A stretch of 64,000 nt of DNA from Pseudomonas sp. SID14000 (GTDB taxonomy: Bacteria; Pseudomonadota; Gammaproteobacteria; Pseudomonadales; Pseudomonadaceae), in assembly GCF_002165135.1 (NCBI RefSeq), contig NZ_NFZQ01000016.1:1-64000 (forward strand), given 5' to 3'. A program made the position numbers and the translations under genes. The number at the start of each line of letters is the position of its first letter. Position 1 is the first letter of the stretch. A model generated the notes under the pieces. It did not search any database and had not been told where the DNA came from. It saw only the letters and a list, made by a program, of their open reading frames with translations. Shown piece by piece: positions 1 to 8,768 of this stretch.

Positions 1-33
1 TCACAAGCACCCACACGAATTGCTTGATTCGAT

Positions 34-45
34 TTGTTAAAGAGC
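34..45 (-). promoter_or_regulatory. rrn leader boxA antitermination site
   Basis: The minus strand reads GCTCTTTAACAA, matching the boxA element of bacterial rRNA leaders (NusB/S10 loading, antitermination). It lies about 40 bp downstream of the proximal promoter. The 16S rRNA gene should begin to the left of this window. Confidence 0.85.
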
Positions 46-82
46 GTTTGGTTAAGAGCTTTTCGTCTCAACCGAGGCGCGC

Positions 83-110
83 ATTCTACGCTTTCCTCAT
101 TTGCTGTCAA
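83..110 (-). promoter_or_regulatory. rRNA operon promoter, proximal
   Basis: On the minus strand a consensus -35 TTGACA (105-110) and -10 TAGAAT (83-88) have a 16-bp spacer and are followed by a GC-rich discriminator (GCGCGCC). That combination is typical of stringently controlled stable-RNA promoters. It is the second of two tandem promoters reading toward the left end of the window. Confidence 0.85.
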
Positions 111-211
111 GCGTTTATTTTGAAGTTTTTTGCGAGAAACTCGTTTAGCTTCAAACACTTGACTCAACAGGGTGGCTGGCTTTGCTTCGCTACCGCGTTG
201 GAGTGGTGCGC

Positions 212-239
212 ATTATAGGGCGGCTTTTCAGGAGGTCAA
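212..239 (-). promoter_or_regulatory. rRNA operon promoter, distal
   Basis: On the minus strand a -35 TTGACC (234-239) and a perfect -10 TATAAT (212-217) are separated by 16 bp. The bases upstream of the -35 (about 241-265) are AT-rich like an UP element. It lies in line with a second promoter and a boxA further left, which is the usual order in front of a 16S rRNA gene. The 16S gene itself must start left of position 1. Confidence 0.8.
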
Positions 240-296
240 CCTTTAATTTCAATAATTTAGAATCTTTTTGGAAAAGACCGCGTCAGGGCCACCAGG

Positions 297-389
297 TGCT
301 CGCCACAACACCTTCAGCGCCTATGAGATCGAGCGCCGCCCGCGCGGCGCTTCGCGGGACAAGCCCGCTCCCACATTTGTTGCAACGTG
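297..389 (+). repeat. long REP-type repeat, copy A
   Basis: This 93-bp unit contains a GC-rich hairpin core (gcgccgcccgcgcggcgc) and the P. putida REP-like segment ending in gctcccaca. It is nearly identical to 18146-18238, with about three differences. An inverted partner covering the inner part lies at 516-580, giving a head-to-head pair around a spacer of about 125 bp. Confidence 0.8.
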
Positions 390-515
390 GCCATGCCTGT
401 GAGGCCATGGTCGTCAGCCTTGGCGCATGACTAAAGACATGTGGGGCGGCAGCCGCGCCAACGGGGAGACATCGTCAGGCCAACAAAGCAGGCAACCATG
501 GCCTGACAGGTTTGG

Positions 516-580
516 CACGTTGCAACAAATGTGGGAGCGGGCTTGTCCCGCGAAGCGCCGCGCGGGCGGCGCTCGATCTC
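516..580 (-). repeat. long REP-type repeat, inverted partner of copy A
   Basis: This is the reverse complement of about 65 bp of the unit at 297-389. The pair could form a large cruciform or hairpin in the 440-bp gap between the rrn promoter region and the rhtA-like gene. The same pair architecture occurs at 18146-18435. Confidence 0.8.
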
Positions 581-630
581 ACAGGCGCCGAAATAACAAC
601 GCCGGGCACCTTGCCCCCACACGCCGTAAT

Positions 631-648
631 TGCGCACTATATTGCTCA
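631..648. promoter_or_regulatory. candidate operator in front of rhtA (copy 1)
   Basis: TGCGCACTATATTGCTCA fits the near-palindrome TGnGCAnTATAnTGCnCA. A 16-bp core (634-649) is identical to 8765-8780, in the gap between an XRE-cupin regulator and another DMT exporter. It sits 33 bp before the rhtA-like start codon, where a bound regulator would cover a -10 region. The role as operator is inferred from position and repetition. Confidence 0.65.
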
Positions 649-680
649 CCCCAACCCCGCTCAAGGATCGCAGCACAGAA

Positions 681-1568
681 ATGAACACCCAGCCCCGCAG
701 CCTGGCCGCCACCCTCTTCCCGATCGGCCTGCTGCTCATCGCCATGGCATCCATACAGTCCGGCGCCTCTCTGGCCAAAACCATGTTCCCCCTCGTCGGC
801 GCCCAAGGCACCACCACCCTGCGGCTGATCTTCGCCAGCGTCATCATGCTGCTCATCCTGCGCCCATGGCGTGTGCGCATGACCCGTAACACCCTGCGCA
901 ACGTCATTATCTACGGTATGGCGCTTGGCGGCATGAACTTCCTCTTCTATATGGCCCTGCAAACGGTACCTATCGGTATCGCCGTGGCACTGGAGTTCAC
1001 CGGCCCGCTGGCCGTGGCGATCTTCTCTTCGCGCCGGCCGATCGACTTCCTGTGGATTGCCCTGGCCATCGCTGGCCTGCTGCTGTTGCTGCCGGCGGGC
1101 CATGGCGGGCAGGCCCTCGACCCGGTCGGCGTCGCCTATGCCCTGGGCGCGGGCGTATGCTGGGCGCTGTATATCCTGTTCGGGCAGCGTGCCGGGGCTG
1201 AACATGGTATCCAGAGTGCCGCGCTGGGCGTTGTGGTCGCCGCGCTGTTCGTTGCCCCCATCGGTATTGCCCACGCCGGCAGCGCATTGCTCACGCCCGC
1301 CCTGATCCCCATGGCCCTGGGCGTCGCGGTACTGTCCACCGCCCTGCCCTACAGCCTGGAAATGGTTGCCCTCACGCGCATCCCGGCACGCACTTTCGGC
1401 ACCCTGATGAGCATCGAACCAGCATTCGGCGCACTGTCCGGTCTGCTGTTCCTGGGCGAGGTGCTGACGATTACCCAGTGGCTGGCTATTCTGGCAATCA
1501 TTGCCGCATCGGTGGGCACCACCCTGTCCATGCGCAAGGAGCCCAGCCCGGCCGTCGCTGCAGATTGA
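681..1568 (+). CDS. rhtA: RhtA-type threonine/homoserine exporter (DMT/EamA family)
   Basis: A 295-residue inner-membrane protein with about ten hydrophobic helices in two EamA repeats. It shares long stretches with E. coli RhtA as I remember it: MASIQ-GASLAK near residue 20, a GIAVALEFTGPLAVA segment near residue 105, GQRAGAEHG near residue 175 and ALPYSLEM near residue 230. RhtA exports threonine, homoserine and related compounds by proton exchange. The start at 681 was chosen over an in-frame start at 630 because the intervening residues are not membrane-like and a weak AAGGA lies just upstream. The gene stands alone. Its expression is probably governed by the palindrome at 631-648, shared with the regulator/exporter pair at 8.2-9.8 kb. 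Confidence 0.85.
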   Translation: MNTQPRSLAATLFPIGLLLIAMASIQSGASLAKTMFPLVGAQGTTTLRLIFASVIMLLILRPWRVRMTRNTLRNVIIYGMALGGMNFLFYMALQTVPIGIAVALEFTGPLAVAIFSSRRPIDFLWIALAIAGLLLLLPAGHGGQALDPVGVAYALGAGVCWALYILFGQRAGAEHGIQSAALGVVVAALFVAPIGIAHAGSALLTPALIPMALGVAVLSTALPYSLEMVALTRIPARTFGTLMSIEPAFGALSGLLFLGEVLTITQWLAILAIIAASVGTTLSMRKEPSPAVAAD

Positions 1569-1758
1569 TATGAGAAATATTTTCATTTGAGACGGGATTA
1601 GTGATTGTAGCGACCCGCCTCGCTGATTAAGCTGTCACAAAATCATCATCTTTACGCTATCTACTGGGCCGGACACGGACGCTGGGGAAGTTTCAGGAAG
1701 AACCAAAGCGATAACGACGGGGCCAGACAGCTGATCCGCCCTGCATTTAAGGACAGGA

Positions 1759-2040
1759 ATGAAACGTATTTTGCTCATCCTGGCCATCTTGGCTATTGCT
1801 GGATGTGCCGCCACAGCCAAGACTGAGGTCAAAAGGGGCAAGAAGGGCCTGCATATCAATTGCTCCGGCCTTTCTTCCTCGTGGGACAACTGCTACAGCA
1901 AAGCCGCAAGCTCCTGCAGCACGCGCGGCTACCGGGTCATTGCACGCTCGGGAGACAGCGATGAAGAACCCGGAGACTACTTGTTCGGCATAAACCCTGC
2001 GGGTTACACCAGCCGCAGCATGATCGTCATCTGCAAATAG
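1759..2040 (+). CDS. small lipoprotein of unknown function
   Basis: A 93-residue protein with a short charged N-terminus (MKR), a hydrophobic helix and a lipobox (LAIAGC, Cys at about residue 17), so it should be lipidated and membrane-anchored. The mature part has several cysteines and a C-terminal part with a GIN-x-AGY segment. I do not recognise a family. An AGGACAGGA-like sequence precedes the ATG. It stands alone, has its own strong terminator immediately downstream and is convergent with the aminopeptidase gene. Confidence 0.75.
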   Translation: MKRILLILAILAIAGCAATAKTEVKRGKKGLHINCSGLSSSWDNCYSKAASSCSTRGYRVIARSGDSDEEPGDYLFGINPAGYTSRSMIVICK

Positions 2041-2046
2041 AAAAAA

Positions 2047-2070
2047 GGGCAGCTCGCAAGCTGCCCTTTT
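2047..2070. terminator. bidirectional rho-independent terminator
   Basis: An 8-bp perfect stem (gggcagct / agctgccc) with a 4-base loop is flanked by A6 on the left and T4 on the right. It therefore works for the small lipoprotein gene (plus) and the aminopeptidase gene (minus), which converge here. Confidence 0.9.
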
Positions 2071-2078
2071 CATTTGCC

Positions 2079-3887
2079 TTACAAAGGCGCGGTACGCGCC
2101 TCCAGCCAGGCCAGCGCTTCGCCCTTGAGCAAGGGCGCCAGGCGCTCGCGCACCCTGGCGTGATAGCCGTTCAACCAGTCCAGTTCGTCCCTGGCCAGCA
2201 GCTCGGGCAACAAGCAGCGGGTGTCGATCGGGCACAGCGTCAAGGTCTCGAAGTTCAGGAAGTCGCCGAAGGCGCTCTTGCCGGCCTCGCGGTTGACCAC
2301 CAGGTTCTCGATGCGCACCCCCCACTGCCCCGGGCGGTAGGTGCCCGGCTCGATCGAGCTGATCATGCCCGCCTGCATCGCGGTCTGCGGCGTCGGCGCC
2401 GCCTGGTAGGCAATTACTTGCGGCCCCTCGTGCACGTTCATGAAGTAACCCACCCCATGCCCGGTGCCGTGGCCGTAATCCACCTGGTCAGCCCAGATCG
2501 GTGCGCGGGCAATGGCGTCGAGCAACGGCGACAGCACGCCACGCGGGAAGGTGGTGCGCGACAGGGCGATCATGCCCTTGAGCACGCGCGTGCAATCCTG
2601 CTTCTGCGCAAGGCTCGGGTTGCCTACCGGCACCATGCGGGTAATGTCAGTGGTACCGCCCAGATACTGCCCGCCCGAATCGATCAGCAGCAAACCATCA
2701 CCCTCGATGACCGCATGCGACTGCTCGGTGGCACGGTAATGCGGCATCGCGCCATTGCCATTGAAGGCGGCAATGGTCGAGAAGCTCAACGACACGAAAC
2801 CTGGGCGTCGGGCACGCGCTGCACTCAATTGCTCGTCGACGGTAAGCTCGGTAATCACTTCCCGCCCGAGGCTGGCCTCGAACCAGGCGAAGAACTCGCA
2901 CAAGGCCGCGCCGTCCTGCTCCATCACACGGCGGATGTGTTCAAGGTCGTCTTCACTTTTGCACGCTTTGCTCAATGTAGTTGGGTTGAGCCCCTCGACC
3001 AGTTCGACCCCGGCAGGCAGCTTATCCAGCAGGCCGCAGGTTACCCGGGCCGGATCGACCAGCAATCGACTGCCGGCCGGCATGGCGGCAAGGGCCTCGC
3101 CTGCTTTGGCGTAATCGCGCACCTCGATACCGTCGGCCGCCAGTACCTGCCTCAGGTGCTCATCAACCTTGTCCGAGCCCACGAACAGGATGGCCTGCTG
3201 CTGGCTGATCAAGGCAAAGGCGACGAACACCGGGTTGTAGGACACATCGCTACCGCGCAGGTTGAACAGCCAGGCGATGTCATCCAGGGTAGCGATGAAA
3301 TGCCAGTCGGCGCCCTTGGCCTGTGCGCTCTGGCGCAACTGCGCCAGTTTTTCCGCCCGGCTCACCGTGGCGTGCGGTGGCAAATGCTGGTAGACCGGGT
3401 TGCCTGGCAGCGCCGGGCGCTCTGCCCAGACCTGCTTCAGCAGGTCCTTGTCAGTCACCAGTCGCGCGCCGCGCGCCTTCAGCCGGTCGCCCAGCTGGCG
3501 CGCCGAAGCCAGGGCCATGACTGCACCATCTACCGCCACGCTGCCATTGGGCTCGACGTGATCGCCCAGCCATTCCAGCGCGCCAGGCTTGCCCGGCACC
3601 AGCTTCATCAACTCGATGCCACTGCCCGCCAACTCATGCTCCGCCTGCTCCCAGTAACGGCTATCGACCCACAACCCGGCAAAGCCAGCCGTGACCACCA
3701 GCGTGCCGACCGAGCCATGGAAACCCGACAGCCACTGACGCCCCTGCCAGTAACCGGGCAGGTATTCGGAAAGATGGGGGTCGGCCGAAGGTACCAGCAA
3801 GGCATCGATGCCCTCCGCGGCCATTATCCGGCGTACCTGCGCCAGGCGCTGCGGCACGCTTTGTCCAAGGGTGGTCTGAACGTTCAT
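2079..3887 (-). CDS. Xaa-Pro aminopeptidase (M24B family)
   Basis: A 602-residue cytosolic metallopeptidase that removes an N-terminal residue preceding proline. It is the long three-domain form of aminopeptidase P: a creatinase-type N-terminal domain starting with an R-x-I-M segment, a second similar domain, and a C-terminal pita-bread domain. The metal-ligand pattern is visible: D in LLIDSGGQY, D in GTTDITR, H in GHGTGHGVG, E in SSIEPGTY, and E in IRIENL. The start at 3887 has a clear AGGAGAG ribosome site; in-frame codons further upstream lack one. It is transcribed alone and divergently from the DUF3182 gene. Confidence 0.9.
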   Translation of the reverse strand: MNVQTTLGQSVPQRLAQVRRIMAAEGIDALLVPSADPHLSEYLPGYWQGRQWLSGFHGSVGTLVVTAGFAGLWVDSRYWEQAEHELAGSGIELMKLVPGKPGALEWLGDHVEPNGSVAVDGAVMALASARQLGDRLKARGARLVTDKDLLKQVWAERPALPGNPVYQHLPPHATVSRAEKLAQLRQSAQAKGADWHFIATLDDIAWLFNLRGSDVSYNPVFVAFALISQQQAILFVGSDKVDEHLRQVLAADGIEVRDYAKAGEALAAMPAGSRLLVDPARVTCGLLDKLPAGVELVEGLNPTTLSKACKSEDDLEHIRRVMEQDGAALCEFFAWFEASLGREVITELTVDEQLSAARARRPGFVSLSFSTIAAFNGNGAMPHYRATEQSHAVIEGDGLLLIDSGGQYLGGTTDITRMVPVGNPSLAQKQDCTRVLKGMIALSRTTFPRGVLSPLLDAIARAPIWADQVDYGHGTGHGVGYFMNVHEGPQVIAYQAAPTPQTAMQAGMISSIEPGTYRPGQWGVRIENLVVNREAGKSAFGDFLNFETLTLCPIDTRCLLPELLARDELDWLNGYHARVRERLAPLLKGEALAWLEARTAPL

Positions 3888-4107
3888 GCGCTCTCCTGCG
3901 GCTACATCACGGTTGATCCAGTGTGCCGATAATGAAACAGCCGCCGAAGCCCTGCAATCGTGACGACCGAGCCACGGCATGCATTGCCCGCCACGCCTTG
4001 GGCAAACCGGACATTTCCTACAGCAGGGCCAGGACCACCGATCAAGTTCCGCTGAACTTCCCCAGAACACCGGCTTCACACACAGTACATTCATTGCACA
4101 CAGGCAA

Positions 4108-5226
4108 ATGACCATGCCCAATGCCTGCGCCCCTAAAAGCGGCGTGGTGCTGCTCGACACCCGCGCGCACACACCTGACCACGAGCATGCCGTGCATCTG
4201 AAACTTGCCGATGGCCTGGCCCGCCTGTTGGGCTGCCCGCACGTGCAGCCCAGCCAGCCACCAAGCGCCGCCGATGGCTACTACTACCTGCCCACCGAAA
4301 CCCTGGTCGATCCCAAGCGCCATGCCGCCCTGGGTATCTGCAGCGAGCAGGACCTGTTCGGTGGACTGGTCGCACACCCCTACATGGCGACCAAGGCGAT
4401 CTCCCACCCGCTGCCCGCCGGGGCCAGTTTCCCGCCGGGCTGGACCGATGACTTCGCCCGACAAGCCAGCGATGCCCTGCTGCGCGGCTACACCGTGTTC
4501 AGCAAGGCCGATGCGCGCACCGCCGCACAGCTGTTGCTGGCGGACGGCCCATTGCGGATCAAGCCAGTGCTGGCCTGTGCAGGCCGTGGCCAACAGGTCG
4601 TCACCACGGTGGATGAACTGGAACCACTGCTGGCCGGCATGGACGATCAGGACCTTGCACTATGGGGGCTGGTGCTCGAAGAAGACCTGAGCAAGGTGCA
4701 AACCTTCAGCGTCGGTCAGGTACGCGTCGCCGGCCTGACCTGCAGCTATTACGGCACGCAGCAACTGACCCGCGACCATCAGGGCACGGAAGTGTACGGC
4801 GGCTCCGACCTGGTGGTAGTGCGCGGTGACTACCGGGCACTGCTGCAGTTGCCGCTGGACGACCCACTGCGCCTGGCCATCAACCAGGCGATGGCCTACG
4901 AACAGGCTGCCGAGCAGCACTTCCCCGGCTTCATCGCCTCACGGCGCAACTACGACATCGCCCGCGGCGTGAACTCCCAGGGCCACCTGCGCAGCGGCGT
5001 GCTCGAACAATCCTGGCGCCTGGGCGGCGCCAGCAGTGCCGAGCTGCTGGCCTTGCAGGCGTTTGCCGACGACCCGGCATTGCAGCGGGTGCGTGCCTCC
5101 ACCCATGAAGTGTTCGGCACCCCTGAGCTGCCGGCTGACGCCTCCCTCTATTACCAAGGAAACGACAGTGAACTCGGACAACTCAGCAAATTTGCGCGGA
5201 TTCGCGAACATGACCATCCAGAGTGA
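4108..5226 (+). CDS. DUF3182 family protein
   Basis: A 372-residue soluble protein without signal peptide. It resembles the DUF3182 family found in Pseudomonas and other proteobacteria, function unknown; the glycine-rich ACAGRGQQVV segment and acidic patches suggest to me an ATP-grasp-like fold, but that is a guess. The start at 4108 (or 4114) avoids about 40 residues of non-protein-like sequence. Its 3' end overlaps the following hydrolase gene by 59 bp, so the two are translationally coupled and probably work on the same substrate. Confidence 0.75.
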   Translation: MTMPNACAPKSGVVLLDTRAHTPDHEHAVHLKLADGLARLLGCPHVQPSQPPSAADGYYYLPTETLVDPKRHAALGICSEQDLFGGLVAHPYMATKAISHPLPAGASFPPGWTDDFARQASDALLRGYTVFSKADARTAAQLLLADGPLRIKPVLACAGRGQQVVTTVDELEPLLAGMDDQDLALWGLVLEEDLSKVQTFSVGQVRVAGLTCSYYGTQQLTRDHQGTEVYGGSDLVVVRGDYRALLQLPLDDPLRLAINQAMAYEQAAEQHFPGFIASRRNYDIARGVNSQGHLRSGVLEQSWRLGGASSAELLALQAFADDPALQRVRASTHEVFGTPELPADASLYYQGNDSELGQLSKFARIREHDHPE

Positions 5227-5980
5227 GACCATTGAACTGCAGGTCGAGGATGACAGCATCGTCGGCACCCTGGTCAGCCCCGGCAGCAAGATGCCGGGCA
5301 TCCTCTTCGTCCATGGCTGGGGTGGCAGCCAGCAACGCGACCTGGCCCGTGCCCGGCATATCACCGGACTGGGCTGCGTGTGCATGACCTTCGACCTGCG
5401 CGGCCACGAAAAAACCGAAAGCCAACGGCTGACGGTCACCCGCGAACAGAACCTCAAGGACCTGCTGGTGGCCTACGACCGGCTGGTAAACCACCCGGCC
5501 GTCGACAACAACGCCATCGCCATCATCGGCAGCAGCTATGGCGGCTACCTGGCCACCCTGCTGACCCGCGAGCGGTCGGTCAAGTGGCTGGCCCTACGGG
5601 TACCCGCCATGTACTGGGACGACGAATGGAACCTCCCCAAGCATACCCTCGACCGGCAACGGCTGAACGCCTACCGCCAGCGCCCACTCGGCCCGGCGGA
5701 CAACCGCGCACTGGCAGCCTGTGCCGAGTTCGGTGGCGATGTACTGCTGGTGGAGTCAGAGCAGGACGACTACGTGCCGCACAGCACGTTGATGAGCTAC
5801 CGCTCGGCATTCGTCAGCGCTCATTCGCTCACTTACCGCATCGTCGACGGTGCCGACCATGCGCTGTCCAGCGAAGCAAGCCAAAAAGCCTACAGCTCGA
5901 TCCTGGCGGCATGGGTCAGCGAAATGGTCATTGGCGCTCGCCTGGACCGTTACCCCCACTACGCCCCCTGGTATGCCTGA
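5168..5980 (+). CDS. alpha/beta hydrolase fold protein
   Basis: A 270-residue serine hydrolase. It has the oxyanion HGWGGS segment, a nucleophile elbow GSSYGG, an acid in EQDDYVP and the histidine in GADHALS, giving a complete Ser-Asp-His triad. The substrate is unknown; the dienelactone-hydrolase/dipeptidyl-peptidase type of fold is closest. I chose the GTG at 5168 because AAGGA lies 7 bases upstream; the ATG at 5210 is the alternative and lacks a good site. It overlaps the DUF3182 gene upstream and runs 22 bp into the convergent gene at 5959. Confidence 0.75.
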   Translation: MNSDNSANLRGFANMTIQSETIELQVEDDSIVGTLVSPGSKMPGILFVHGWGGSQQRDLARARHITGLGCVCMTFDLRGHEKTESQRLTVTREQNLKDLLVAYDRLVNHPAVDNNAIAIIGSSYGGYLATLLTRERSVKWLALRVPAMYWDDEWNLPKHTLDRQRLNAYRQRPLGPADNRALAACAEFGGDVLLVESEQDDYVPHSTLMSYRSAFVSAHSLTYRIVDGADHALSSEASQKAYSSILAAWVSEMVIGARLDRYPHYAPWYA

Positions 5981-6339
5981 GGCTCACCCACCTGACAATG
6001 CAGGCCGCCATCGGCACCGCGTACCAGGCTGCGCAGGGTCTGGTACGCGGCAAAGTTGACGCCACGCGCCTGATACCGGCCAAGCAGTTCAAGAAACGGC
6101 TCCTCGACGAAATACACGGCCGCCGCCGCCCACGCCTGGCGGGACTGCCATTGCAGGTACTGCAGCACCCGGCTGCCATCGTCACTGGCCTGGATGCTGA
6201 CACCCTGCAACCCTTCGCAGCGCGCGGCCAGCTCTTCGCTGCGCGCCACCAGCGCCTGGGCCAACGCCAGCTGGCAACTGCCGGGCACTTCATATTCGAT
6301 CATCTGGGTAAACCACAGGGCATGAGACGTTGCCGTCAT
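5959..6339 (-). CDS. ABM-type (antibiotic biosynthesis monooxygenase-like) small protein
   Basis: A 126-residue protein. The pattern of a central 'W.s..aw.a' segment (LQYLQWQSRQAWAAA) after a G-V-S strand resembles the dimeric alpha+beta barrel ABM domain, which in characterised members oxidises quinol or polyketide substrates without cofactors or degrades haem. No catalytic residue can be assigned. It lies just downstream of, and may be cotranscribed with, the GlxA-type regulator gene (106-bp gap). Its 3' end overlaps the convergent hydrolase gene. Confidence 0.6.
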   Translation of the reverse strand: MTATSHALWFTQMIEYEVPGSCQLALAQALVARSEELAARCEGLQGVSIQASDDGSRVLQYLQWQSRQAWAAAAVYFVEEPFLELLGRYQARGVNFAAYQTLRSLVRGADGGLHCQVGEPQAYQGA

Positions 6340-6445
6340 GAATGGTCTCCTGGTGACGGGCGCACGCAGCGCGATGTCGAGCAGGGTAAAACCTCAAGCT
6401 ATGTCAAGGTCAAGAGTTTTCCGCCCCGGGAACGCCTCGAACGGC

Positions 6446-7429
6446 CTAACCCGATACCGCGAAACGCCGCCGGTAATCACTCGGGGTCAGGCCGGTGATG
6501 CGCTGAAACACCTTGCGAAACGCACCTGGGTCCTGGTAACCGACACCCCAGGCGATCTGCTCGACATTGCGCCGGGTAAATTCCAGCAAGCGGCACGCCC
6601 GCCCCACCCTCACCTGCTGGCAGTACTCGGTCGGCCGTAGCCCCGTGGCAACACGAAAACGCCGCAGGAAGGTGCGCTCCTCCAGCCCCGCGCATGCAGC
6701 CATGCTGGCCAGGTCGGCATCCTGCCCTGCATTGCCCTGCAACCAGTGCTGCACTTTCAGAACCGCCTCGTCACCATGGTCCAGGCGCGGGTTGAACACT
6801 GCACCAGGCAACGGCGCCGCGAGCGGATCGACCGCCAGGTAGCGGGCAGTTTCCCGCGCCACCGTCGCGCCCATGAAGCGCTCCAGCAAGCGTAAGCCCA
6901 GGTCGGTCCAGGCCATCAACCCGGCCGTGGTGACAATATCACCATCGTCCAGCAACAACTGCTGGGCTTCGACTTGCACCTTGGGAAAGCGCTGGGCAAG
7001 CGAATGCACGTAATTCCGATGAGTACAGGCCGGGCGCCCGTCGAGCAGGCCGCTGGCGGCAATGAAGAACACCCCGATGCACACCGACGCCAGCACCGTG
7101 CCACTTCGGTGCAACTGGCACAATGAAGCGCGATGGCGCTCGAGCAGCTCACCATGCGGTGCCGACTCCAGGCTCGGCGGAATGATCAGTACCCGCAGCT
7201 CGGACGCGACGGCAGGTGGGCTCTCTGGGGCAGGCTGCAACTGCCCCGACTCGTCTGCCTGCCAGAAGCTGACACGCACCGCTGGCAACTCGACGGCCCC
7301 CAGTTCGGCAGCCACCCGGTTGGCCACCAGGAACAGGTCGGCCAACCCATGCACGGCAGCACGTTGCGCACCGGGGTACAGCAGCAGGCCGATGTCCAGT
7401 CTGGCAGGGTTGTCAGTTTTTGCCCGCAT
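6446..7429 (-). CDS. GlxA-type AraC family transcriptional regulator
   Basis: A 327-residue regulator. The N-terminal 190 residues form a DJ-1/PfpI-like domain (IGLLLYPGAQ at the start, a nucleophile-elbow-like SVCIGVFF, and TAGLMAWTDLGLRLLE), followed by a C-terminal AraC helix-turn-helix pair ending in GYQDPGAFRKVFQRITG-type sequence. Such proteins sense small metabolites and control adjacent amidase or hydrolase genes. It diverges from the isochorismatase-fold gene across about 80 bp, so that hydrolase is the likely target. The ATG at 7429 is preferred; a GTG at 7465 is possible and neither has a strong ribosome site. Confidence 0.85.
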   Translation of the reverse strand: MRAKTDNPARLDIGLLLYPGAQRAAVHGLADLFLVANRVAAELGAVELPAVRVSFWQADESGQLQPAPESPPAVASELRVLIIPPSLESAPHGELLERHRASLCQLHRSGTVLASVCIGVFFIAASGLLDGRPACTHRNYVHSLAQRFPKVQVEAQQLLLDDGDIVTTAGLMAWTDLGLRLLERFMGATVARETARYLAVDPLAAPLPGAVFNPRLDHGDEAVLKVQHWLQGNAGQDADLASMAACAGLEERTFLRRFRVATGLRPTEYCQQVRVGRACRLLEFTRRNVEQIAWGVGYQDPGAFRKVFQRITGLTPSDYRRRFAVSG

Positions 7430-7511
7430 AGTGTCGTTCGCGCCAATCCTCAGGTCAGTGCGCACAGCCTATAACTAACGTCATCCAACGACCACTGCCA
7501 CAGGAGGCAGC

Positions 7512-8060
7512 ATGAGCAAGCAGGCGCTGATCATCATCGACATCCAGAACGACTACTTCCCGGGCGGCAAATGGACCCTCGATGGCGCCGAGCAGGCGGC
7601 TGACAATGCCGCCCGCCTGCTGGCGGCGGCGCGTCAAAGGGACGACCTGGTGGTGCATGTGCGCCATGAGTTCGACAGCGCCGATGCGCCGTTCTTCGCG
7701 CCAGGCTCGCAGGGTGCGGCCATCCACGCCAAGGTCGAACCGCTGGCGGGCGAGCCAGTGATACTCAAGCACAAGGTCAATGCCTTCCTCGGTACTGACC
7801 TGGAACACACGCTGGACCTGCATGGTGTCGAAGCCCTGACAATCGTCGGCAGCATGAGCCACATGTGCGTCGACGCCGCCACCCGTGCTGCGGCCGATCT
7901 GGGCTATGACGTGACCGTGGCGCACGATGCCTGCGCAACGCTGCCACTGGAGTTCGATGGCAAGCAGGTACCGGCGGCTCAGGTGCATGATTCAGTGATG
8001 GCGGCGTTGGCGTTTGCCTATGCCAAGGTGGTCAGGACCGATGAGTTGCTGAATAGCTGA
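7512..8060 (+). CDS. isochorismatase-fold cysteine hydrolase
   Basis: A 182-residue cytosolic hydrolase of the nicotinamidase/isochorismatase superfamily. The catalytic triad is visible as Asp10 (DIQND), Lys88 (KHKVNAF) and Cys119 (SHMCVDAA), the Cys confirming an amidase-type rather than true isochorismatase activity. The exact amide substrate cannot be told from sequence. AGGAGG is placed 5 bases before the ATG. The divergent GlxA-type regulator probably controls it, an arrangement commonly seen for this family. Confidence 0.88.
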   Translation: MSKQALIIIDIQNDYFPGGKWTLDGAEQAADNAARLLAAARQRDDLVVHVRHEFDSADAPFFAPGSQGAAIHAKVEPLAGEPVILKHKVNAFLGTDLEHTLDLHGVEALTIVGSMSHMCVDAATRAAADLGYDVTVAHDACATLPLEFDGKQVPAAQVHDSVMAALAFAYAKVVRTDELLNS

Positions 8061-8071
8061 TCAGTGGATTT

Positions 8072-8191
8072 GGGGGCGCTTTGCGCCCCATCGCGACGCA
8101 AGGCCGCTCCCACAGGTACCGTGCCAGACATCAGATTTGCGCGGCACCTGTGGGAGCGGCCTTGCATCGCGATGGGCTGCGCAGCAGCCCC
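8072..8191. repeat. inverted pair of P. putida REP elements
   Basis: Two REP units face each other (8072-8118 and 8141-8191). Each contains a GC hairpin (ggggcgc/gcgcccc or its variant), then atcgcgacgcaaggccgctcccacagg or its near copy. The first hairpin may also terminate the upstream hydrolase transcript. The pair lies between convergent genes. Confidence 0.85.
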
Positions 8192-8204
8192 AAAACCTGC
8201 TACC

Positions 8205-8768
8205 TCAAATCACCACATTGCGCACAAACCGCACCGCAACCACCCCATCGTTGCGATAGGCATACCGGCAGTTGCTGGGAAACACATGGAACTGCCCGAC
8301 CTGCAAGCGATGCTCGGCCCCTTCGATAATCAGCGTCAACTGTCCTTCGGCCACATAGATCTGCTCGCTCCAGCCTTCGGCATCAGCCTCGCTGCAATAG
8401 CACTCGCCTGGTGCCAGCGTCCATTCCCAAAGTTCCACCTCGCGCCTTGCCACACTGCTGCCCAGCAGCACCGCCCGGCTCTGCGGGTGCTCACCGGCCC
8501 AGGCCAACTCTTCGATACGCCCAGGGTCACGCTGGTCAGGTGCCTGGATCAGGGTACTGAAAGCAACGCCCAAGGCTTCGGCAACCAGGTCGAGGGTGGT
8601 CAGGCTGACATTCCTTTCGCCCGCCTCTATCGCCACCAGCATGCGCCGGCTGACCCCGGAGCGCTCGGCCAACGCCGTCTGGCTCATACCCGCGGCATTG
8701 CGCAGGCGACGTACATTGAGACTGACATGCTGCAGCACCGATGCCCGGTGCAAGGAATCTTTGTGCAC
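8205..8768 (-). CDS. XRE-family regulator with C-terminal cupin domain
   Basis: A 187-residue protein: helix-turn-helix at about residues 11-65 (LSQ-type core SQTALAERSGVSRRML) and a cupin sensor domain at about 110-187 (WSEQIYVAEGQLTLIIEG). Proteins of this layout bind small molecules, often amino acids or amines, and repress catabolic or transport genes. The GTG at 8768 is chosen because related proteins, as I recall, begin at this HKDS residue; a GTG at 8780 would add four residues. Either start lies inside one of two palindromic operator-like sites, suggesting autorepression. The divergent DMT exporter is the obvious target, and a third copy of the site precedes the distant rhtA-like gene. 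Confidence 0.85.
   Translation of the reverse strand: MHKDSLHRASVLQHVSLNVRRLRNAAGMSQTALAERSGVSRRMLVAIEAGERNVSLTTLDLVAEALGVAFSTLIQAPDQRDPGRIEELAWAGEHPQSRAVLLGSSVARREVELWEWTLAPGECYCSEADAEGWSEQIYVAEGQLTLIIEGAEHRLQVGQFHVFPSNCRYAYRNDGVVAVRFVRNVVI

Noticed and set aside
431..907. Minus- and plus-strand frames across 430-900
   Set aside because: They run through REP-type repeats and the start of rhtA; their residues derive from repeat sequence.
579..1586. A 335-codon minus-strand frame over rhtA
   Set aside because: Composition is Gln/His/Gly/Arg-rich without any known pattern, typical of antisense frames, while the plus strand encodes a clear transporter.
2160..3932. A 590-codon plus-strand frame opposite the aminopeptidase
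   Set aside because: Shadow frame; the minus strand encodes all metal ligands of aminopeptidase P and has a good ribosome site.
8072..8191. CRISPR-like closely spaced palindromes
   Set aside because: Only two units, in inverted orientation with matching REP cores and no regular spacers; the same elements recur singly or in pairs elsewhere.
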